A DNA stretch of 64,000 bases from Mytilus galloprovincialis (taxonomy: Eukaryota > Mollusca > Bivalvia > Mytilida > Mytilidae). Location of the stretch: the NCBI RefSeq assembly GCF_965363235.1, contig NC_134843.1, forward strand, positions 2,728,001 through 2,792,000, written 5' to 3'. Shown here one piece after another: positions 55,396 through 64,000 of this stretch. The position numbers and the translations under genes were made by a program. Below the pieces are notes generated by a model that made no database searches, had not been told where the DNA came from, and saw only the letters and a list, made by a program, of their open reading frames with translations. Numbering within the stretch: the stretch's first letter is position 1; each line of letters begins with the position of its first letter.

Positions 55396-56339
55396 TTCAT
55401 TTAAAGCGAATAACACTTACATTGGGTTATTTGAAATTCCCGTCAATTTGACTTATTTGTGAATCTTTCTGTTCTGTTCATTGTCCTGTTTGAAACTTCT
55501 TTATCTGTTTTAGTTTTTGAAAACAACATAACCAAAAACTGTGAAGTTTGCAAAAAATTGTCATTTCAGGGGCAATAACTCCAAAATAGGTTGTTCTATA
55601 TTTCTAGAATTCTGTAGGACATAGAAACAGCGTTTTACCCACCTGCCCCTCCCCTTCTGTACTTTTGTTAGTAACAGCAGCTATATTTGTGGATGAACGA
55701 AATCCCTTGATAAAATTTATAAATTATATCACCTTAAATAATTTAGGTAAAGTTTAATAACATACATTGTAATGCCCAGTAGTTTCTGAGTAGATTTTTT
55801 TGTAAAAGTTTATGACCACAGAGGACAATGATGGGCGCTAAGTGATGGCAATATCTCAGAATGACCTTGAGGCCAACTGAGCTTAAAAAGAATATAAATG
55901 AAGGACATTGGCTACTCTGTAGCAATCTTGCTCAAAATGGCTGTATTGATTCAAATCTAGGCAAAGTTATTTTCAATAGAAAGAACTGTCTATTGTGGCC
56001 ACATATGACAAATAAAACAACATACTATAATTTAAATAATTATTAATTAAACATAATTCAACAATAACAGTGCATAAATTAGCGTAAAATCTGTTTATAT
56101 ATTATCCAAATATCAACTTTAAATAATAGAAAATAAATCTTCAAACAAATTCAAACATTTTATAACAATGAAAACAACAAATGACTTGTCAATGATAGGA
56201 TAAAGAATTTCCCCAAAATCAAGCATTGATGCTTGGGCAACAGTCTTCAACTTCCCTCCCATCCCAACTAATTTTAATTAGATGATATCCAGAAACTACA
56301 TGTACCGGTATTCATCAATATCATTTAACCAACCAGATT
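55396..56339. other. Spacer
   Basis: AT-rich; no gene or clear repeat recognised. Confidence 0.3.
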
Positions 56340-56790
56340 GGCATTCAGACATTAACCATTATCTCACTTCATCATACACTTTACATTATCATAGGTACTT
56401 GGGGACAGGACAATTTTTTTTTCTCTCCCCCTTTTTTTCCAAAATAAGGTATTTGCTATTTACTATTAATTCCAAGTTTACTATCCACAGCGGTCATTGA
56501 TATGTTATATAAATAGCCTTATAATATGTATCAGTGACCGCTGTGGATAGTAAACATGGAATTGATAGTAAATAGCAAATACAAATTATTTCAAGTATAT
56601 ATTTATATTCATATTGTACTGTAAAACACAAAAATAATTGAAATTAATGGAAAACAAACAAATAGCTTAAGGAAAAAGGGGGAGGGCAAAACAATGTGTC
56701 CTGTCCCCAAGTACCTATGTGCATTATAAGTTATAAAATCTAAAGTTATTGTGAGAGTTTGGTTGCAAACCTTGCACTTACTGTTCATTC
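56340..56790. mobile_element. Nested palindromic element
   Basis: The outer arms GGTACTTGGGGACAGGACAA (56395) and TGTCCTGTCCCCAAGTACCT (to about 56718) are inverted. A second inner palindrome pairs ATTTGCTATTTACTATTAAT and TACTATCCACAGCGGTCA with TGACCGCTGTGGATAGTA and GATAGTAAATAGCAAAT (56451-56583). The same short peptide (YLGTG) reads out on both strands, which confirms the inversion and shows those open frames are false. Confidence 0.65.
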
Positions 56791-57575
56791 TGGCCATTAC
56801 AATAATTTTATGGTCAATCTAAATTTAAAGGAATGATGACCAAAAAAAAATCACAAGTATTGTAATAAATTACTTAGTACATACTAGTTCTATACATATT
56901 TATGTCTTGTAATATATATTTCTCTAATTAAAACTCAAATTTTTCAACTAAAAAATCTGTTAACTATCAACTTAGCTAAATGGTTAAATTAAGTGACCTT
57001 TTACAATTGTTTCTTATCCCTAATAATTTCTGAAAGATTCACGAGTTAAACATATGTTTTATGAAATCTGATAATTAAAACCATCAAAAACTTGGTATGG
57101 ATTACAAAGGAACTAGATACATGTATATATCTAAGAATCAAATTTTAAAAAAATTATAACAAATATCACAGATTTCATTTCTTCCTCCCTGAATTTCAAA
57201 TTGATTTATGTAAGAATCACTTGTTTTCTGATATAAAAATCACTCAGAAGTTTAGCAACAAAAGGTAAGTGAATGGCTTCAACAATGAGAAAAATCCAAA
57301 CCACATAACATGTAATAAATGGCCCTGAAATGACATATGCAAAAAAAAAATGATAGGCAGCAATAAACTACAACCACTGATGATCACTGATAGATTAGGA
57401 TTTCATAACAACACATTTTTGATGAAATTCAAAGGAAAAAACACCTTAAAATCAAAACAAATACATATCTTATCTAAACTGAGATTAAACCAATTTTTAG
57501 CAGAGGACAGTTGTCTTCAAAACTACAAAAAATCTAGTATCCAAAAGATTTATTTGACAATGGAGACTATTTTGT
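56791..57575. other. Spacer
   Basis: AT-rich; no gene recognised. The 75-codon frame ending at 57577 has no known family. Confidence 0.3.
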
Positions 57576-57950
57576 GACCATGGTGACCTGCCTATCATGT
57601 GACCATGGAGACCTGCCTATCATGTGACCATAGAGACCTGCCTATCATGTGACCATAGAGACCTGCCTATCATGTGACCATGGAGACCTGCCTATCACGT
57701 GACCTTAGAGACCTGCCTATCATGTGACCATGGAGACCTGCCTATCATGTGACCATGGAGACCTGCCTATCATGTGACCATGGAGACCTGCCTATCATGT
57801 GACCATGGAGACCTGTCTATCATGTGACCATGGTGACCTGCCTATCACGTGACCTTAGAGACCTGCCTATCATGTGACCATGGAGACCTGCCTATCATGT
57901 GACCATGGAGACCTGTCTATCATGTGACCATGGTGACCTGCCTATCAATC
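57576..57950. repeat. 25-bp minisatellite, 15 copies
   Basis: The unit is GACCATGGAGACCTGCCTAT followed by CATGT, repeated in perfect register for 375 bp. Variants include GGTG for GGAG, CCTTAGAG, TGTCTAT and CACGT. Copies 10-12 and 14-15 repeat the same variant order, which points to higher-order duplication. CACGTG or CATGTG occurs at each unit junction. Confidence 0.97.
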
Positions 57951-58528
57951 TATGGTGTTTTTAAACTAATCTGTAACTAATTTAACTCCTTTTGATTTCA
58001 GATATTTTTACAACTGCATTAATTGTGTTTTGTTTTTGATACTGCAGATTGCAGATACATGTATTATCAATATTTATTAAAACTGATGATTGGAAAATGC
58101 ATTAAATTGAGAACACATTTAGTTTAAATGTCAACAAAGAGGAATATCTATATATTGTAATGACTGTTAGTGTGACAAACAAAACCTAAGTGACCACTGT
58201 GTGAATAAAAGATTGAGATTGGCCACTTCAATTGAGTTCTCTAAAGAAAATCTTTACCTGTCTTACATATCACATTGTATCATCATGATCATCTAAAGTT
58301 TTCAAATCACATCCCTTACTTGTCATATGAAAAAAGCAGTAAAAACGTTTAAAAAACAATAAATTTCTTTTAAAATAATATCAAACTATGTCCATGTTTT
58401 GGTGGCCTCATGTGCAAATGTGCACAAAGAGGATTATGTAAGTAAGTATGTACATGTTAAATCAATCAAATGTGTAATGAAAACTACTATACAATGTACA
58501 TTCCCATATACAAAAGAATTTTTTTGTT
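57951..58528. other. Spacer
   Basis: AT-rich; no gene seen. Confidence 0.3.
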
Positions 58529-58532
58529 TTAA

Positions 58533-59978
58533 AGGAGCTCGAGGGTATAAATCATTTTTTGTTTAAATATAGGATTTCACTTTTTTTTTCTATAAATAAA
58601 CTTTATCCTACATGTATACATAATAGAAAAAAATAAACTAAGGCCACGGTTTTTTAATTTGTTGGTTTACGGATTTTCCCCATGAAAAAGTCGGGTCGGT
58701 CGGTCGGGGAAAAAAAAAGAAAAAAAATCATCTTTGAAGACAAAAAAATATGCAAAATCAATATATATTTCACCTTTCTAGCAATATGTTTGTTATGCTA
58801 TTTTATCATCATTTCTAAAATTTTAGTTTGATGAAATATTATTGCTCAGCTGTTATAAACTACGCATGACATTGTCTAGTAATTTACAGTAAAAAAAAGG
58901 GGATGCACGGACAAAGACGAAATTAAATCATCATTTCAGAAACAAGAATAATAGATTCGCGTAGCTCTTAATCAATTCCAGAAAACTTGGTAAATAATGA
59001 TCTTCAAGCACGAAAACTGATAAAGAAAAATGCATAAACGTCGTACAAAAATAAGTTTCAACACACGTGTCAAAAACCTAATAGAATCGTCCACTGGAAA
59101 AACGATATCGGGTTAATCTGTTGTCTTGCATTCCCGTTTTTTTATCCAAATGAACGACATTTTTTTTTATTACCTATAAAAACAAGAAAATTCCTAATGA
59201 TTTGTTAATATTCAGTTCTTTAATTTGATGCCTTCACCCTGTCCACATTTGGACAAGTCTATTTCTATGAGATAATGCATCTTACGGACTGATGACAAAT
59301 AAGGTAAACGAACTTATTGTGTAATTGGTTTTAAACACAAGTTTCGTTCCGCAAAATTATTTGCGCAAACAACATTTCAAGGTCAGTTATAATTGATTTG
59401 TCTATATTTAGAAACGTAAACTGGAAGGGTTTTTTTCACACCAGAAAGTGTTGTCAATTTTGTTAGTGATTAATGCATTTCATTTCAGGAAAAAAAAATA
59501 TTTTAATTATTTTTCAGGGATAATGCATTTGTTAAGGTCGGCGGGAATAAAAAAGCGTGAAAAGTGAATTTTATTTTTATTCTGGAAATCAGCAAAATCG
59601 GGTCGGCGGATCCGTAAACCAATAAATTAAAAAATCCTGGCCTAAAAGTATGGGATCACCATTCATTTAAGCTCACAATCAGCCTTTGAAAGAAGCATGC
59701 ATTTTTGTAAAGGTAATTTTTTTCTGTTGAACTAATAGGAGAAAAAAAGGTAATATCGAAATAGAAACAGAACAAAATTACAGAAATTGCATATTTTACA
59801 ATTGTTTCGTTAAGTACAGTTTATTTAAAAAAAATATTTAAAAAAAAGGTTACCGATGATTTAAAAAAGATATTTCAATTCTAATGCAAAAAATGGCATT
59901 TTTTTCACCAAAGGGAGATAATTTGAAGCTTATTCAATGATAAAAACATTTTAAAAGATTTTGTACCCTTGAGCCTCC
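58533..59978. mobile_element. TTAA-flanked DNA element, interrupted by another element
   Basis: The left terminus AGGAGCTCGAGGGTA and the right terminus TACCCTTGAGCCTCC are inverted, with TTAA at 58529-58532 and 59979-59982. Its outer parts match the uninterrupted copy at 21088-21655. Removing the inner element (58642-59642) leaves about 440 bp, close to that copy. Confidence 0.7.
58642..59642. mobile_element. 1-kb PIF/Harbinger-like non-autonomous element nested in the TTAA element
   Basis: The left terminus GGCCACGGTTTTTTAATTTG and right terminus AAATTAAAAAATCCTGGCC are inverted over about 33 bp. Both continue inward with GTTTACGGAT/ATCCGTAAAC and GTCGG-rich subterminal DNA. TAA is duplicated at 58639-58641 and 59643-59645. 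A 3-bp TWA duplication with GG-starting termini fits PIF/Harbinger. There is no transposase frame, so it is non-autonomous. Confidence 0.7.
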
Positions 59979-59982
59979 TTAA

Positions 59983-60930
59983 ATTGGGTCAATCCCCTAT
60001 TCAGAATGATCTTATTTGGTAAAGAATAAAGAATTACAAACATTCTGAACTACAAAGACCATGAAATCCTAATAGAAACATATTTAAAAAGTAAAAACAC
60101 AAAAATACTTAACTCCAAGGAAAATTCAAAAAGGAAAGTCCCAAATCAAATGGCAAAATAAAAAGTTCAAACAAATCAAACAAATGAATAACAACTGTCA
60201 TATTCCTGACTTGGTACAGGCTTTTTCTTATGTAGAAAATGGTGGATTGAACCTGGTTTTATAGCTAGCTAAACCTTTCACTTGTATGACAGTCGCATCA
60301 AATTCCATTACATTGTCAACGATGCTTGAACAAAACAAACAGACACAATAAGTAAAAATGTCAAAATACCTTAATTTAAATCTTAATCAATTTGAGTCAA
60401 TTAGGAAATAACAATTTAACTGTGAGGGGGAAATGGGGGAGGGAGGGGGATGTTTTTGTTTTTTTTCATTTACAAAAAATAAATTCATATCACAAAGAGC
60501 AATTTTTTGTTAAAAACATAACATTTTAAAACAATCATTCAGAAATTATTTGTAATTCTTCTCTCTGATCAAAATAATTTTTGGAATCAGAAAATATATT
60601 TTTTCTCTCTGAAAAATCATAACCTCTACCTCAGAGTTAAATGGTTGTTCCCTAATTTGATTTAGTGTAATTTGAAATAAAAAAAAATATTCAAATTTAT
60701 GTCATGGTCAAAATTAAAAAAAATGCCATCTGTGAAAGATATTTTATCATTCATTGTTATCAATTTTCATCATTTGAATGTTCTTGTTTTGCTAAAACAC
60801 AAAATACGAAGGAAAATTCAAATTAAATTAGCCTGTGTCAGTTAAATTATGAAATAAAATTTCAAAATCCTATCAACTTAAAACATACATCATCAACAAA
60901 CATTCTTTCACAGTATGCTAATATTCACTT
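59983..60930. other. Downstream region of the F-box gene
   Basis: This should include the 3' untranslated region of the minus-strand gene at 60934-62814. I could not fix a polyadenylation signal. A purine-rich GGGGGAAATGGGGGAGGGAG stretch lies near 60426. Confidence 0.4.
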
Positions 60931-60933
60931 TCA

Positions 60934-62814
60934 TCAATTTCCAGTTAGCCTTTTGTTTACTGACTGAATTGTTTTCATATTTGTCTCCAAAAGGCCTACA
61001 CTTTCAGGGGAAATCTTCTTGCAGAAAGAAACATCTAGTGACTTAAGTCTCTTACAGTTCATCTGTATATGGTGAATACTCTTGTCCGTAAGATTGTCAC
61101 ATCCAGCAATGTCCAGACTTGAAAGTCGGGTAAGACGTTTGGTCACATCGCGTATGGCATCGTCCGTAATAGAAAGACACTGTGACAAACAAATATGCTC
61201 AAGACTGGGATTTTTAGCAGCCACTGCACTAACAGTTATGTCTGTAATGTTTGTCATGCACAGACTTAGAGATCGGAGCTCTTTGAATTTGATCACATGG
61301 ACTAAACTGCCATCAGTCAGCATCTTACAAGCAGATAAATCAAGATCATGAAGATGTCCTAAACAGTCTAAGGTGTAACCTGTAGTTGTGTCATGTGCTA
61401 ATTTCTCTAAATCACTGGCCGACAGTTGGTCTTTCTTAAACCCCGTTGGTTTTTTGAAGATAATATGGTTGTCATATATTCTCCTCAGTCTGCCTATGTC
61501 AAAATCTTCAGGATTTTCTTTAGCTTTCTCAATAATGTCCTTATCTGCATCCTTGTAGCCAACTAATGCTAAGTCTGTTATCTCTCGGCACCATGCTACT
61601 CGGAAATATCTCAAAAACTTCAGATATTTACATACTGCCTGAACACTGATGTTGGTAATACCAGTGGAGCCTAAATCTAAGTGAAGCAAGTTGGGAGCAG
61701 CTTTACATAAAGATACAACAAAGTTATCTTTGACATTTGAGCAACAGTTAAAATTGATGTGAGTTAACATTTCATTAACGTTATGACACAGCCCTTTAAT
61801 CAGTCCTGCTGATGTCAGCTGGTAGATTTCTGATAGATCCAAAACCTGCAGACATCTAAGTCGATGTAAATTCCTAACTGCAATATCATTAAGCTGTCGG
61901 CATTTTCCAAGTCTCAGAATTTCTAAAAACATCAAGTTCTGAGTTATAAGCTCTAATGCAGCACCACTTATTTCTGTACATCCTTTGACCTCAATTATAC
62001 GAAGATGTTTCTGGTTTTTACATAGAGAATTAATGCCCTCGTCCGTAACATCTTTACATCCGGTCAGGACTATTTCTTCTAATTCCAGGTTCTGTATGGA
62101 TGCTATTTGATCTAATGGATCATCTGAAATTCCAGTTCTGGTAAAATCTAAAGCCTTCAGTGTATCCTGTTGTGTTTCTATAAAGTGGAGAATGTTGCCG
62201 AATGTCAGTAAACTGTTACTCACACAGTTTGTTTGTCCTTTCGGTAAATAGCTGTCTGAGATAAATGTTATTTGAGCACTGGCAAGATGGACAGATTCTA
62301 CGTTTGAGCAGACTGTGACCATCCTGTTGAAGGTAGCATCAGACAAGAAACGAATGGAAGAAAGATTAAGAACTTTCACATTCTTTAATGTGTCTTTTAA
62401 CTTCTGAATATCATCATTTAATTCTAATATACGTCCCGACATAAAAAGTGAATTGCATGAACTCAGATCTAAATGCACCAGATTCTTACAATGCGACATA
62501 AGATCTACGAAAAGTGCATCTGTTATGTTGCTTCCTTTCAATGACAAGTTACGTAAAGACTGACTGAAATTCTGACAAGATTTCAGCATAATAGATTTCG
62601 ATTCAAGTGAGCTATCAAACTGGTCTAGCATCAAATTTGACATTTTCCTTCGACTAAGATTAGGAAATCTGCTTTCTACCATAGTTCCATAGAAATGTAT
62701 TACTATGTCTCTCTGTAGGATGGGATCTAGAGAAGCATCATACCATACTTTGTTGACTAATGCAGCATCTTTTCTATCAGCCACACTCAGATACCTCATT
62801 ATATGGGTAATGAC
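60934..62814 (-). CDS. F-box/leucine-rich-repeat protein, large last exon
   Basis: 621 codons follow the first methionine (62799), but this is not the true start. The frame stays open five codons further to a splice acceptor, GATTACAG| at 62815, giving VITHIMRYLSVADRKDAALV then NKVWYDA. This is the second half of an F-box, so an upstream exon must carry the first half. Residues from about 85 on are cysteine-containing leucine-rich repeats of the LxxLxLxxCxxITDxxL type, at least a dozen in two blocks. A charged linker with no repeats (about 413-480) separates them. F-box/LRR proteins bind Skp1 through the F-box and substrates through the repeats, as part of SCF ubiquitin ligases in cytoplasm or nucleus. 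The exon has no frame disruption. I cannot say which FBXL subfamily this is. Confidence 0.93.
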   Translation of the reverse strand, partial: VITHIMRYLSVADRKDAALVNKVWYDASLDPILQRDIVIHFYGTMVESRFPNLSRRKMSNLMLDQFDSSLESKSIMLKSCQNFSQSLRNLSLKGSNITDALFVDLMSHCKNLVHLDLSSCNSLFMSGRILELNDDIQKLKDTLKNVKVLNLSSIRFLSDATFNRMVTVCSNVESVHLASAQITFISDSYLPKGQTNCVSNSLLTFGNILHFIETQQDTLKALDFTRTGISDDPLDQIASIQNLELEEIVLTGCKDVTDEGINSLCKNQKHLRIIEVKGCTEISGAALELITQNLMFLEILRLGKCRQLNDIAVRNLHRLRCLQVLDLSEIYQLTSAGLIKGLCHNVNEMLTHINFNCCSNVKDNFVVSLCKAAPNLLHLDLGSTGITNISVQAVCKYLKFLRYFRVAWCREITDLALVGYKDADKDIIEKAKENPEDFDIGRLRRIYDNHIIFKKPTGFKKDQLSASDLEKLAHDTTTGYTLDCLGHLHDLDLSACKMLTDGSLVHVIKFKELRSLSLCMTNITDITVSAVAAKNPSLEHICLSQCLSITDDAIRDVTKRLTRLSSLDIAGCDNLTDKSIHHIQMNCKRLKSLDVSFCKKISPESVGLLETNMKTIQSVNKRLTGN

Positions 62815-63484
62815 CTGTAATCAATAAAACATTTTTTAATTTGCATCAACAGTAATTACATTTAAAATATATATGTGAATATAAAATTGATCTTGTCAAG
62901 TAACAATTTTCCACCAATTTAATTTATCCAACGTTTAAAACATATACATTTCTGTACACACATATATATATATGTAAAATATTTTTAGATTTCACAAAAT
63001 TATTACTCCTTAAATTTACTTCATAAAATCAATGATTGATTGAAACATTTTCCACTTGTTACAAGTCTTACTGATACTCTGCTAACATTTCATGCATGTA
63101 AGAGATAATCTTCTCACAAAATGTGCTCTTTTTTAGAATCTGAAGCTTGTATTAAAGCTAGGTGGCCTATCATTTACATTTAAAGGAAGATGAAGGACAC
63201 CAATTATTGAATTCATTGGAAAAGCTTCTTTGGCTCTCTTCATGTAGGCCAAGTGAGCAAAATCCAGCCAACAACCAATCGAGAATCCATTCTTTTTCAA
63301 TTATGCTTTAGACAGAAATAACCTTCAAGACAGCAAAATCAAACCAAGAATTTAAAAGAACTAATGGAACTTTATATCAGCCAGTATTTGGGACACTTGA
63401 CCTGAGATTCTGCAATACATTTTTTCATGATGTCATAATTCTTATCACAAAATATACTATAGATTCTATTATATTTTAAAAATT
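62815..63484 (-). other. Intron of the F-box gene
   Basis: Intronic DNA upstream (minus strand) of the last exon, ending in the acceptor at 62815-62817. I looked for the missing first half of the F-box on the minus strand here and did not find it, so the preceding exon probably lies beyond 64000. Confidence 0.5.
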
Positions 63485-63800
63485 TGTAACGGTTCTGCAG
63501 AACCAAGTGTCTCGTCTACTAAAAAAGTTGCTGTTAATCGCTGGCTCAACAAAAATGAGGAAAAAAATTAATAAAATTATTCCTTTCTATACTATTTCTG
63601 ATTGTAAGAAGCATCTGTCCAAGATAGTTTATTAAAGAAGTTATTTAAATTTCAAAAACTTTAACCACAGATTAAATATTTGTGGCTGCTGCCGCAGACA
63701 GCAGAACTGAGAATCGCTATGTCTCACTTCTGCTGCCACCGACAGCAGAATTTAGAATCTCTATGTCTCACTTTTTTGGAAAAAAAATTGAAGGCTCGAC
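63485..63800 (+). repeat. Interspersed repeat family C, copy 3
   Basis: GTAACGGTTCTGCAGAACCA, GTTGCTGTTAATCGCTGGCT, AAACTTTAACCACAG, then two direct copies of a GCTGCCG/ACAGCAGAA...TCTATGTCTCACTT unit. It matches 28440-29050. The 76-codon frame at 63682-63912 starts in this repeat and is not a gene. Confidence 0.65.
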
Positions 63801-64000
63801 AATTGACTCAGTACTGATAGATTGGACCACCTCCAACCCCCAACTCTCCATACACATCATCGCTATTTGTCCGCCATTACTGGATATCACACAGGTTTCC
63901 CTAAAATTTTGACATCATAAAACAAAATATCTGTTGCCACATGGGAAAAGTAATTGTTGTATGCGTCAAAAGTTTAAGCTGCCGGGTCAGCCAGATAATT
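63801..64000. other. Window edge
   Basis: No gene can be supported. Probably still within the intron of the F-box gene. Confidence 0.3.

Noticed and set aside
56282..56797. Two small frames on opposite strands sharing YLGTG
   Set aside because: They are the two arms of one inverted repeat.
57576..57950. CRISPR-like array
   Set aside because: Units are directly adjacent 25-mers without unique spacers, in an animal genome.

Overview
The window is nuclear DNA of an invertebrate animal, most likely a bivalve mollusc of the mussel type. It is AT-rich, has eukaryotic splice signals, very few long reading frames, and is dense in interspersed repeats. Several of these repeats I recognise as typical of mussel genomic DNA, for example one ending in a phrase close to tctcattggcaatcatacca. 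The species assignment is inference from those repeats.

Layout. Bases 1-2128 hold no clear gene but include a foldback element (951-1637). Bases 2129-11220 are a complete, very young Ty3/gypsy LTR retrotransposon of 9092 bp. It has 1181-bp LTRs that I read as identical, a 4-bp target duplication, a tRNA-Leu primer site, gag, pol in the -1 frame behind a canonical slippery heptamer, and a third gene for a C2H2 zinc-finger protein where env would lie, preceded directly by a splice acceptor. It landed about 35 bp downstream of a 14-codon candidate first coding exon of a host gene on the minus strand (11256-11297). Bases 11640-24300 are repeats and decayed elements: a 3.3-kb DNA transposon (13553-16890) with relics of a large uncharacterised protein family, and the broken last exon of a probable MADF/BESS-type gene (18817-19910) split by a MITE filled with AAGATATCTT palindromes.

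Bases 26308-34080 hold two diverged copies of a segment carrying two candidate minus-strand exons with conserved splice sites. Copy 2 alone has gained a 33-bp minisatellite and a TTAA-flanked MITE. Bases 34256-40030 are bounded by matching inverted termini at TTAA sites and contain other repeats. From 40 to 60 kb there is AT-rich DNA with local tandem duplications, palindromic MITEs, a 25-bp minisatellite (57576-57950) and a nested pair of DNA elements (58533-59978).

The only clearly functional host gene is an F-box/leucine-rich-repeat protein on the minus strand (60934-62814). It is present as its large last exon; the exon with the first half of the F-box lies upstream, probably beyond the window. 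The window is therefore mainly a record of transposition. The retrotransposon proteins work together for one life cycle, and the F-box protein would act separately in ubiquitin ligation.
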